Origin: an uncultured Saprospiraceae bacterium
Lineage (GTDB): Bacteria; Bacteroidota; Bacteroidia; Chitinophagales; Saprospiraceae
NCBI GenBank assembly: GCA_938045585.1
Contig: CALIAU010000007.1
Span: 124,001 to 188,000, forward strand
Length of the DNA stretch: 64,000 bases
Reading direction: 5' to 3'
Shown piece after piece: positions 33,931 to 42,095 of this stretch (positions are counted from its first letter, which is position 1; each line of letters opens with the position of its first letter). The notes under the pieces were generated by a model. That model made no database searches and had not been told where the DNA came from. It saw only the letters and a program-made list of their open reading frames with translations. The translations under genes and the position numbers were made by a program.

Positions 33931-34692
33931 ATGCGCATAGTTTCATACAATGTAAACGGCCTACGCGCCGCCATTAAAAAGGGTCTTATAGATTGGCTTA
34001 AGGAAGGCAAGATAGATGTGTTTTGTGTCCAAGAAACCAAGTCGCATCTAGATCAAATTCCTGTGGAACTCTTTGAAGACTTGGGGTATCATATCTACTG
34101 GGAACAGGCTGTTAAAAAAGGATATAGTGGCGTTGCTACCTTTTCTAAGATGAAGGCAAGCAAGGTTGTAAATGGTATTGGTATTGAAAAATATGATGTA
34201 GAGGGTCGTGTACTTAGAACGGACTTTAAAGATCTTAGTATAGTAAACATATATTTTCCTTCTGGCTCTAGTGGTGAGGAACGTCACAAATTTAAAGTGC
34301 AGTTCTTGGACGACCTGTATCCCGAAATGATTGCCTTAAAAAAGAAAAAGAAAAAACTTGTTGTTCTTGGTGACTATAATGTGGTCCATGGAGATCTAGA
34401 CATCCATAACCCAACGAGAAAAGATAAGCCTTCTGGGTTTCGACCGGAAGAACGGGCTTGGATGTCTCATTGGTTTGACACAGGCTTTCATGATGCCTTT
34501 CGATTAAAGCATCCTAAGAAACAAGAATTTAGTTGGTGGAGTTATCGTACTGGAGCAAGACCTAGAAATAAAGGATGGAGAATAGATTATATCTCTGTGT
34601 CAGATGCTCTTGTTGACCAAGTGAAGAAGTCTGGTCACTTTCAAGATGCTGTTCATTCAGACCACTGTCCTGTGTGGGTAGACCTTAAGTAA
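33931..34692 (+). CDS. xth: Exodeoxyribonuclease III
   Basis: AP endonuclease and 3'-5' exonuclease of base-excision repair. 253 residues. Motifs in order: RIVSYNVNGLRAAIKKGLID, FCVQETKSHLDQIP (Glu ligand), LVVLGDYNVVHGDLDIHNP (Asp, Asn), PSGFRPEERAW, RIDYISVSDAL and HSDHCPVWVDL (catalytic Asp-His). It begins right after the stop of the preceding gene. RGARPRNKGWRIDYI-type loop is intact (RTGARPRNKGWRIDYISVS). Confidence 0.96.
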   Translation: MRIVSYNVNGLRAAIKKGLIDWLKEGKIDVFCVQETKSHLDQIPVELFEDLGYHIYWEQAVKKGYSGVATFSKMKASKVVNGIGIEKYDVEGRVLRTDFKDLSIVNIYFPSGSSGEERHKFKVQFLDDLYPEMIALKKKKKKLVVLGDYNVVHGDLDIHNPTRKDKPSGFRPEERAWMSHWFDTGFHDAFRLKHPKKQEFSWWSYRTGARPRNKGWRIDYISVSDALVDQVKKSGHFQDAVHSDHCPVWVDLK

Positions 34693-34694
34693 TA

Positions 34695-36020
34695 TTAATT
34701 GAGAAGTTTATCTAATATCCTTTGCAAATACACCTTGTCTTTCTCTTGTTGTTCTGCTAGAGAGATCGCTCTTTTGATTGTAGATATTGCCGCAGAATTG
34801 TCTCCCTTCAAAGCTAGAATATTAGCGTGCTGTTCTAAATAGTTAATATCCTTGCCCTGCAAGTCTATTGCTTTTTTAATCCACTTTTCACTGTGCTCTA
34901 CGTTTTCACCATTCGGTTCGTTTTCTATGAGCGCCTGAGATAATCTGAACATTTCATTGTGTTCAGAGGAATTATTCTCGTTTAAATATCTGATGGCGAA
35001 TTCTATATACTTCGTTTTATCCTCTTCTTCAAATAGGCGCGTAAGGAAATATTTTTGGGCATTCTTGATATTATTATGCGGATCTATATAGGCAAAGAGT
35101 TCGGTTGCTTTCTCCAAGGTAGGCCGTGGATAGCCGGTATAAAGTGTATTGTATACCAGCAATTCAATTGTATTTACCACCCTATCTTCTCCAACAAAGT
35201 GGTTAAACAGTTCTCTGTTCTCGATGAGGTAATTAAATTCTTTAGAACGGGTGGTATAAACAAAATCATGTATAAACTTCACGTTTTCTTCGGTGCTCCA
35301 ATCGGATTGCGTAGCAAGATATTTGTCTGCTGCCTCTCTGTGTGTTCCATCCATAAGTTGCATACGGAAGTATGCTTCTTTTAGAAGAATCTCAGGTGGT
35401 AGTTCTACATCTCCGTCTAAGACAAATAATATTTTTTCTTCTGTTGCTTCCTCTACTGGTTTTATTAATGGCTTATCTAAAACAGGTGGTGCAGGTTTTA
35501 TTTGAGCTTCTTTGTTTTCATTGGAGTGTGTGACAACAGGCTCTGTTTTGGTAACGTCGTTGCTCTTAGTCGGCGGTGGCGTTGATGCAATAGGTGCGCT
35601 GGTATAGGGTTCGGTAACGGCTTTTGCTATATTTAAAAGTTCATTGGCACCCACGATTCCATTATCCATTTTAATTCGCACGTTTCCATGTTTATCTAGG
35701 ATTAGGAGTGTAGGTAAAAACACCACCTCATATTTTAAATCAATTTCCTTACCAATGGGGGTGTCCATGTCATACTTGACATTAATAAAATTATCGTTGA
35801 AGTAATTAGCAACTTTGGCGTCGCTAAAAACTCTAGATTGTTTTTTACATGGTTTACACCATCTAGCATAGGTATCAATGAATATGTTTTTATCCTGTTC
35901 CTGTGCAATCTTTATAAGATTAGTCAGTTCTGAGTTAGAGTAAAAACTGATACTGCTTTGTGCATGTGCAAAGTGCACTAAGAAAAAAAGCAGGCCTATA
36001 ATGATTCCTTGGACTCGCAT
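34695..36020 (-). CDS. Secreted thioredoxin-fold protein with TPR-like C-terminus, paralogue 1
   Basis: 441 residues, signal peptide MRVQGIIIGLLFFLVHFAHA. A thioredoxin domain carries the active site WCKPCKK with Cys55 and Cys58, followed by a Pro-rich linker (about 145-195) with an acidic end, then a helical repeat region with TPR character (ENVKFIHDFVYTTRSKEFNY, LIENEPNGENVEHSEKWIKK, HANILALKGDNSAAISTIKR). Likely acts as a periplasmic thiol-disulphide oxidoreductase tied to a protein-binding repeat. It starts six bases after the stop of its paralogue. Confidence 0.85.
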   Translation of the reverse strand: MRVQGIIIGLLFFLVHFAHAQSSISFYSNSELTNLIKIAQEQDKNIFIDTYARWCKPCKKQSRVFSDAKVANYFNDNFINVKYDMDTPIGKEIDLKYEVVFLPTLLILDKHGNVRIKMDNGIVGANELLNIAKAVTEPYTSAPIASTPPPTKSNDVTKTEPVVTHSNENKEAQIKPAPPVLDKPLIKPVEEATEEKILFVLDGDVELPPEILLKEAYFRMQLMDGTHREAADKYLATQSDWSTEENVKFIHDFVYTTRSKEFNYLIENRELFNHFVGEDRVVNTIELLVYNTLYTGYPRPTLEKATELFAYIDPHNNIKNAQKYFLTRLFEEEDKTKYIEFAIRYLNENNSSEHNEMFRLSQALIENEPNGENVEHSEKWIKKAIDLQGKDINYLEQHANILALKGDNSAAISTIKRAISLAEQQEKDKVYLQRILDKLLN

Positions 36021-36026
36021 TCAGTA

Positions 36027-37199
36027 TTATCGGGATTGTTTGATTCTTCTTAGAATGCTTTCATATGGCCCTGTTTCCTCTCCTTTCTTTTCCATCTCTT
36101 TCATATCCTTTTCAATGTGTTCTATAGCCTTATCCTTTTTACCGTTTTGAAGAAGTATCTTAGTATAGAGTGCAGTATTTTCCACGGTCTTTTCAAGCTT
36201 TAATAAATTCTTGGCAACGTCTTCCGCTAGTGCGATATGTTCTTGCTCACCCTGGAAACTTGACATCATGTGTTTAATTGCCCACTTGGATGCTTGGATG
36301 TCTTTTTTGCAAATTTTCTTACTGTACTCTTTCATTGCATCTAGATAATTGTCAAAATTTCCAGACTCTCTGCAATAGCTCGCATTGCTTTTATATTTAA
36401 ATGCATTCGCCTTATCCTTATCTACGTTTTTCTTTACTTTTTCTATTGCTTCATCTACCAACTCATAATAGTCATACTCGATAGCTTTGTAGACAGTATT
36501 CATCCCTGCTTCGAGTACCTTGTCTTCATACACTTCCTTTCCCTTCATTTCGATTATTTGTTCTTTTCTTTCTTCTAGCTGGTCGAATATCCCTGAATCA
36601 ATCTCATTTGCTGCAGCAAATAAAAATCTTGTTTTTTGTTCCTCTGTTATATCCGGCTTGGATCGCAGATAATCATTTGCAATTTTTAGACTTTCCTTTC
36701 TTGACTTATTTAGCTCTGTTACATAGTTAAGCATAAAGTCAAAATCTCTTAATCCACTTTCATAATCTTCCACGTACTCCTCAGATCGATCAAACTTCCC
36801 TACTGCTTTTTCTGCTTCCTTTATAAGGTCCTCAACTTTTCTAAAACCTTTAATTTTATGGACCACTTTACCATCTCCCTTTATAAAAAACATCGTTGGA
36901 TAGGCACTCACCGGATATTTAGAACCAAAGCTTCTTCCATCCTTTTTTTCCATATCTAGCTTAATGCTGATAAAATTAGCATTGAAATATTCACCTACTT
37001 TTTCATTAGGAAAGACATGTTTAGATAGTTTTTTACATGGTCCACACCAGGTAGTGTAGGAATCTACGAACATAATTTTTCCTTCGTTTTTCGCCTTTGA
37101 TAGTGCTGTTTGCCAGTCACTTTCTTCAAACTTAATTCCTTGGGCTAATACTGTTGCAGTACTAATGCAGAGGACGAATAAGAGCTGTAATGTTTTCAT
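36027..37199 (-). CDS. Secreted thioredoxin-fold protein with helical C-terminus, paralogue 2
   Basis: 390 residues, signal peptide MKTLQLLFVLCISTATVLAQ. Thioredoxin domain with WCGPCKK (Cys52, Cys55) and the cis-Pro region SAYPTMFFIKGDGKVVHKIK. The C-terminal half is helical and charged (YESGLRDFDFMLNYVTELNK, NASYCRESGNFDNYLDAMKE). It is the first gene of the pair and probably drives both. Its redox partner is unknown. The plus-strand region upstream (37200-37383) is shared with the divergent aminotransferase. Confidence 0.87.
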   Translation of the reverse strand: MKTLQLLFVLCISTATVLAQGIKFEESDWQTALSKAKNEGKIMFVDSYTTWCGPCKKLSKHVFPNEKVGEYFNANFISIKLDMEKKDGRSFGSKYPVSAYPTMFFIKGDGKVVHKIKGFRKVEDLIKEAEKAVGKFDRSEEYVEDYESGLRDFDFMLNYVTELNKSRKESLKIANDYLRSKPDITEEQKTRFLFAAANEIDSGIFDQLEERKEQIIEMKGKEVYEDKVLEAGMNTVYKAIEYDYYELVDEAIEKVKKNVDKDKANAFKYKSNASYCRESGNFDNYLDAMKEYSKKICKKDIQASKWAIKHMMSSFQGEQEHIALAEDVAKNLLKLEKTVENTALYTKILLQNGKKDKAIEHIEKDMKEMEKKGEETGPYESILRRIKQSR

Positions 37200-37383
37200 A
37201 ATTTGAAATACTAATTTGGAAACGGTATATACTATAAAGGAATTGCCCTCAAAATTAGTTCTAAATACGCTTCTAAAGCGTTTCTTAAGGTTTTTTTAAC
37301 GTAGAAAGTCCCCAAAATTGGGTGTTTTTGTGAAGAACTAAGATGTTTACGATCTTGTAGAGAGAATTTTTGAAAATTTACGG

Positions 37384-38586
37384 ATGTTATCTAAAAGAGA
37401 ATTGTTTTTGGCCAATGTGGGACAAACGAGCACTATGCCTCTGTCCTTGGAGATTGAACGCGCTGAAGGCATGTACATTTACAGCACTGAAGGAAAGCAA
37501 TATTTAGATTTAAATTCTGGAATTTCTGTTAGTTCATTGGGACATCGTCACCCAAAAGTAGTGGCTGCTATTCAGGCTCAATTAGACAGGTATATGCATA
37601 CTATGGTCTATGGTGAACATGTGCAGACACCTCAGGTTGCATTTGCCCATTTACTTCTTTCCCAGCTAGACCCTTCACTACAAAGTGTATACTTTGTAAT
37701 GACAGGAACAGAAACAGTCGAACTTGCCATAAAGTTAGCGCGGCGTTATACTGGCCGTACAAAAATTTTTTCTTGTCGGAATGCTTACCACGGGAGTACT
37801 ATCGGTGCAGAAAGTCTCCGCAGTGATACAGAGTTTACTATGCATTTTCAACCTAGCCTTGCAGGTATCGATCATATTGAATTCAATTCCTTTGCTGACT
37901 TAGAAAAGATTGATAAACATACAGCTGCTGTTATCATGGAACCCGTACAAGCGGAAGCAGGAGTGCAGCCTCCGGATTCTGATTACTTACCTGCGGTTAG
38001 AAAAAAGTGCTTAGAAGAGGGCGTCTTGTTTGTTCTTGACGAAATTCAAACGGGCTTTGGAAGAACAGGCGCTTTATTTGCACATAAAAAATATGAGGTA
38101 GTACCAGATATTTTACTTATTGGAAAATCGATGGGAGGTGGGATGCCTATAGGCGCCTGTGTGAGTTCCAAAGAGATCTTAGGCTCAATTATAAAGAACC
38201 CTGCACTTGGACACATAACAACCTTTGGTGGCCACCCTATAAGTGCTAGTGCTGCCTTAGCTAACTTAGAAGTACTCTTAGAAGAAGATATTGTAGAACA
38301 AGTATTGCATAAAGAACAATTGATTCGCCAACTGCTACAACACGAAATACTTGCTGAATTAAGAAGCTCTGGCCTTATGATGGCGGTCGAATTAACTAAG
38401 AAAAAATATTTGAAACATGTGGTGCAACATACTATAGAGCAGGGTGCTCTTATCGATTATTTTTTATTCAACAGGAAGAGTTTTAGACTTGCCCCTCCAC
38501 TGATTATCTCTGAGGATCAAATTCAAAAAGGCTGTGATATTTTATTGCGCTCTATGGATTATGCGCTTAAGAAGTACCAACGCTAA
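37384..38586 (+). CDS. Class III aminotransferase (acetylornithine/4-aminobutyrate type)
   Basis: 400-residue PLP enzyme. Motifs: YLDLNSGISVSSLGHRHPKV, FVMTGTETVELAIKLARRYT, FSCRNAYHGSTIGAESL, IMEPVQAEAGVQPP, FVLDEIQTGFGRTGALFAHK (Asp219) and PDILLIGKSMGGGMPIGACV with the PLP lysine Lys248. The family includes acetylornithine, ornithine and 4-aminobutyrate aminotransferases; the substrate cannot be settled here, as no arginine genes are near. It ends overlapping trmB on the other strand by four bases. Confidence 0.9.
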   Translation: MLSKRELFLANVGQTSTMPLSLEIERAEGMYIYSTEGKQYLDLNSGISVSSLGHRHPKVVAAIQAQLDRYMHTMVYGEHVQTPQVAFAHLLLSQLDPSLQSVYFVMTGTETVELAIKLARRYTGRTKIFSCRNAYHGSTIGAESLRSDTEFTMHFQPSLAGIDHIEFNSFADLEKIDKHTAAVIMEPVQAEAGVQPPDSDYLPAVRKKCLEEGVLFVLDEIQTGFGRTGALFAHKKYEVVPDILLIGKSMGGGMPIGACVSSKEILGSIIKNPALGHITTFGGHPISASAALANLEVLLEEDIVEQVLHKEQLIRQLLQHEILAELRSSGLMMAVELTKKKYLKHVVQHTIEQGALIDYFLFNRKSFRLAPPLIISEDQIQKGCDILLRSMDYALKKYQR

Positions 38587-39272
38587 GTAAGCATAAATTG
38601 AATGTACTTAATCTTCAATTGTTTTTCCAAATGCATTTTTTCATAGTAGGTTTTGAACTCCAATTCAGGAATATATAAGGGACCACTGTAAATGTCTGCG
38701 TTCTTGTAATTGACTATTACCCTCTCCTCTTCAAATACTTCTAGGCTGTATTCATACAACATGGTGTTGTCTGTTTTTAAATGGCAGACTGCATGCTCTT
38801 TTAATACGTTTTTATAACTATCTAAAAAATACTTGGAGGTAAGGCGCCTATTTGCTTTGGATTTTTTAAGAAAGGGATCTGGAAAGGTTATCCAAATTTC
38901 AGAAACTTCACCTAGGCCAAAGAACAAAGCAAGTTGTTCTATGCGTGTGCGGACAAAAGCCACGTTTTCCAATTTCTTTTCTTTTGCAATTATGGCTCCC
39001 TTCCAAATTCTAGCCCCTTTCACATCTACTCCAATAAAATTCTTATCTGGGTATTTTTCTGCCAATGCAAGACTATATTCTCCCCTACCACAGGCAAGCT
39101 CTAAAACAAGGGGCTTATCATTGCCAAAATGCTCTTTTACCCAATTTCCCTTCAATTCTATTGTTTCACCATGGGCTCCCACAAGAGCAGGTTTCTCAAA
39201 ATTAAAATTTTGAAAGACGTTGTTAAAGCTGTTTAATTGCTCGAATTTCTGAAGTTTGTTTCGTTTTGCCAT
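38583..39272 (-). CDS. trmB: tRNA (guanine-N7)-methyltransferase
   Basis: Makes 7-methylguanosine at position 46 of tRNA. 229 residues. SAM motif PLVLELACGRGEYSLALAEK, then FIGVDVKGARIWKGA, ENVAFVRTRIEQLALFF, and the signature EIWITFPDPFLKKSKANRRL with PDPFLKK. The C-terminus TYYEKMHLEKQLKIKYIQF is family-like. Its 3' end overlaps the convergent aminotransferase by four bases. Confidence 0.95.
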   Translation of the reverse strand: MAKRNKLQKFEQLNSFNNVFQNFNFEKPALVGAHGETIELKGNWVKEHFGNDKPLVLELACGRGEYSLALAEKYPDKNFIGVDVKGARIWKGAIIAKEKKLENVAFVRTRIEQLALFFGLGEVSEIWITFPDPFLKKSKANRRLTSKYFLDSYKNVLKEHAVCHLKTDNTMLYEYSLEVFEEERVIVNYKNADIYSGPLYIPELEFKTYYEKMHLEKQLKIKYIQFMLT

Positions 39273-39348
39273 TATTATTCTGCAAAAATAATCATATCAG
39301 GAAGCATTCAAAGAATTAGATTCGTTTATGAAACGCAAGATATTTCCC

Positions 39349-39356
39349 TATTTTCG
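39349..39356 (+). promoter_or_regulatory. Possible -7 element of the outer-membrane barrel gene
   Basis: TATTTTCG resembles TAnnTTTG and lies 20 bp before the TTG at 39376. It supports a start downstream of the ATG at 39328. No firm -33 box. Confidence 0.3.
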
Positions 39357-39375
39357 CCACGCAAAAGAAATACAT

Positions 39376-40227
39376 TTGAAAAAACTAATCATTATTCTGC
39401 TCGTTTTCAGTGCTTTTAACCTAGGCGCTCAGTCACAAAAGATAGGTGTACGTGCTGGATTAAACCAGTCTTGGTTTAGCGGCCCATTGGAAACGAACGA
39501 GTCGATGACTCGTAATGGTGGTTTTCACTTTGGTCTCAACTATTCCTATTATTTCAATGATTTCTTTGGATTGCGTTTTGAACTATTGTATAACCAAAGA
39601 GGTACAACTCATAAATACGATGGAGAAACCTACTATATTTTAAGAAGAGGTAATGAGCGTCTCGTAGATTATGGAGATACAGATTACATATTGGCTATTT
39701 CCAATGGGTACCTTTCTTTGCCAGTCTCAGCATCTCTTTATGTATTACCAAAACTTGAGATTTTTGGTGGTCTAGGCTTAGACTTTCTTTTAAGTCCTAC
39801 AGGGCGTGGAAGAAATACCTATACGAGTACAGATTTTCCAGATGGTATTCGTTTTACTCAATCCATGGATTATAATTTCTTTAGCGATGAAGCAGGGGCA
39901 GCCAATCTTTTTAATAACTCAACCATTGCATTGTTAGTAGAGGGAGAAGCTCTTCCAATTCCTCGTGTTATAGGTGCGTATTACTTTTTCGAAGACAAGG
40001 ATGGAAATAGATTTAAACCTGTAGACTTGAGCTTACATGCAGGTGTAAACTACTTTCTAAATACTGGATTCTTTGTTGGTGCTACTTTAAATTATGGGCT
40101 TAGTGATATCACTAGAAATCAAATGGATGTCTCCATTGGAGAATTAAATCCGGATGGGTCTTTTATCTTACGAGAAGATAGCGATCATCAACTTTCTTTA
40201 CAGGTCTCCCTCGGCTTTAGATTCTAG
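39376..40227 (+). CDS. Outer-membrane beta-barrel protein (porin-family, PorT/OmpW-like fold)
   Basis: I start it at the TTG at 39376, giving (M)KKLIIILLVFSAFNLGAQSQ, a clean signal peptide; the ATG at 39328 adds 16 basic residues and lies upstream of a promoter-like box. About 283 residues. Alternating hydrophobic beta strands with aromatic girdles are obvious (GGFHFGLNYSYYFNDFFGLR, RFELLYNQRG, FFVGATLNYGLSDITRNQMD) and the chain ends in a strand closing on Phe (LQVSLGFRF), a BamA sorting signal. Cargo unknown. Confidence 0.85.
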   Translation: MKKLIIILLVFSAFNLGAQSQKIGVRAGLNQSWFSGPLETNESMTRNGGFHFGLNYSYYFNDFFGLRFELLYNQRGTTHKYDGETYYILRRGNERLVDYGDTDYILAISNGYLSLPVSASLYVLPKLEIFGGLGLDFLLSPTGRGRNTYTSTDFPDGIRFTQSMDYNFFSDEAGAANLFNNSTIALLVEGEALPIPRVIGAYYFFEDKDGNRFKPVDLSLHAGVNYFLNTGFFVGATLNYGLSDITRNQMDVSIGELNPDGSFILREDSDHQLSLQVSLGFRF

Positions 40228-40230
40228 TAC

Positions 40231-40267
40231 AAAAAAAAGAGCATCTACAATGTTATCATAGATGCTC
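40231..40267 (-). terminator. Intrinsic terminator of pckA
   Basis: On the minus strand GAGCATCTA (40267-40259) pairs with TAGATGCTC (40247-40239) across an 11-base loop and runs into eight T residues (40238-40231). The plus direction has no T run. Confidence 0.88.
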
Positions 40268-40289
40268 AAGGGTGTTAGACTAAGCTTTA

Positions 40290-41897
40290 TTAATAAACTA
40301 TTTCTTCTTCTAGTAAGATAGGTCCAGCATTTAAAAATTCTTCATCTTCGCTGTCTATAAGCTGATTTATGTTTGTTCTAAACAAGGACACAAGATCTTG
40401 TTCTTTCTGGTCATACGTCTCCTTGTTTTTCCAGGTAGATCGAGGGTCCAAAATTTTCTTAGGAACTCCTTCAATTGCAATCGGCACTGCTAATCTAAAT
40501 GCTCCATAATTCAGAAAAGCCGTATCTGCTAATTTGTTTTCTAAAATAGCAGAAATCATAGCTCTTGTATATTTAAGAGGAATCCTACTACCCTGACCGT
40601 AAGCACCGCCTGTCCAACCTGTGTTAATTAACCAAACGTTGACGTTATGCTTTTCTATTTTGTTTCCTAACATACTTGCATACACCTGAGGCTTTAGAGG
40701 TAAAAAAGGAGCACCAAAACAAGATGAGAAGGTTGCTATTGGTTCGTTTATTCCTTCTTCGGTTCCGGCAACCTTTGATGTATATCCAGAAATAAAGTGA
40801 TACATCGCCTGCTCCTTGTTTAACTTAGAAATAGGAGGCAGTATACCAAAGGCATCACAGGTTAGAAAAAATATATTACTTGGAATTCCTCCCTTTGAGT
40901 CCGTCTTTAAATTCTCGATATGCTCAAGCGGATAAGAAACTCTTGTGTTTTTTGTAATACTACAATCTTCAAAATCTGGACTGATTCCATCCGATTGCAT
41001 TATAATATTTTCTAAGAGTGCTCCTTGTTTGATTGCACTATAAATTTGTGGTTCTTTTGATGGGCTGAGAGAAATACATTTTGCATAACAGCCTCCTTCA
41101 AAATTAAAAATACCATTATCACTCCAGCCGTGTTCGTCGTCTCCTATCAGTTTTCTATTATCATCTGCAGAAAGGGTCGTTTTTCCTGTTCCTGAAAGTC
41201 CAAAGAACAAAGCCGTATCTCCTTCTTTCCCAATATTGGCAGAGCAGTGCATTGGTAAAACCCTGTCTTGAATAGGAAGATTAAAGTTGAGTACGGAAAA
41301 TATAGATTTCTTTATCTCCCCTGTATACCCTGTTCCTCCAATAATAACACGCTTCTTTCCAAAATGTATAATGGCAAAGTTTTCTTGCCGTGTTCCATCT
41401 TGTTTTGGATCCGCTAAAAAACTTGGCGCACATAAGATCGTCCAAGATTCTGGGTCTTCTGTGTCCGGTGGCGTCTGAATAAACATATTGTGGAAAAACA
41501 AAGCACTATACGGGTTTTCTGCAAATAACTTTACATGCACCTTATACGCATCATCCGATCCTGCATACGCATTCATTTCATACAACTCCTGTGTATTCAT
41601 GTGTGCTATAAGCTTTGCTTCTAAGCTGTTATAGTTTTGCTCAGAAAATGGCTGATTTACCTCTCCCCAGTCTACCAAGACTCTTGTGTTCTTTTCTTTA
41701 ACAATATATCTGTCCAAAGGAGATCTACCTGTAAACTTACCAGTACAAATGTTAATTGCACCTGTTGTGGTTCTAATTCCAATCTTCTTGTCTAAGATGT
41801 GCTGTTCGAGCGTGGCGGGGTCTAAATTCTTGTATTGTAGTTTTCGAAATGATACGTTGTTTGAAATAGCTGATTTTGCTCTCAAAATTTTATCCAT
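40290..41897 (-). CDS. pckA: Phosphoenolpyruvate carboxykinase (ATP)
   Basis: Converts oxaloacetate and ATP to phosphoenolpyruvate, CO2 and ADP, opening gluconeogenesis. 535 residues. Signatures: CTGKFTGRSPLDRYIVKEKN near the start, LPMHCSANIGKEGDTALFFG, the P-loop FGLSGTGKTTLSADDNRKLI, GDDEHGWSDNGIFNFEGGCY and INTGWTGGAYGQGSRIPLKY. It is the ATP-type enzyme by the P-loop. The gene is alone, with its own terminator. Confidence 0.97.
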   Translation of the reverse strand: MDKILRAKSAISNNVSFRKLQYKNLDPATLEQHILDKKIGIRTTTGAINICTGKFTGRSPLDRYIVKEKNTRVLVDWGEVNQPFSEQNYNSLEAKLIAHMNTQELYEMNAYAGSDDAYKVHVKLFAENPYSALFFHNMFIQTPPDTEDPESWTILCAPSFLADPKQDGTRQENFAIIHFGKKRVIIGGTGYTGEIKKSIFSVLNFNLPIQDRVLPMHCSANIGKEGDTALFFGLSGTGKTTLSADDNRKLIGDDEHGWSDNGIFNFEGGCYAKCISLSPSKEPQIYSAIKQGALLENIIMQSDGISPDFEDCSITKNTRVSYPLEHIENLKTDSKGGIPSNIFFLTCDAFGILPPISKLNKEQAMYHFISGYTSKVAGTEEGINEPIATFSSCFGAPFLPLKPQVYASMLGNKIEKHNVNVWLINTGWTGGAYGQGSRIPLKYTRAMISAILENKLADTAFLNYGAFRLAVPIAIEGVPKKILDPRSTWKNKETYDQKEQDLVSLFRTNINQLIDSEDEEFLNAGPILLEEEIVY

Positions 41898-42095
41898 TTA
41901 GCGATTAATGTAATAGAATATCAATTCAACCTTACAAAGCTAGGAAAGTCAAATCTATTTTATGCTTGATAATTAGAAAGGAGCCCGTATTTATTGGTGT
42001 TTAATTAGTGTAAGCGAGACATAAAGTGCATATCAAATGACAAAATATACCTATATCGAAAGTCTTAAGGAAATGTTAAAATCTGTTCTCTTGAT

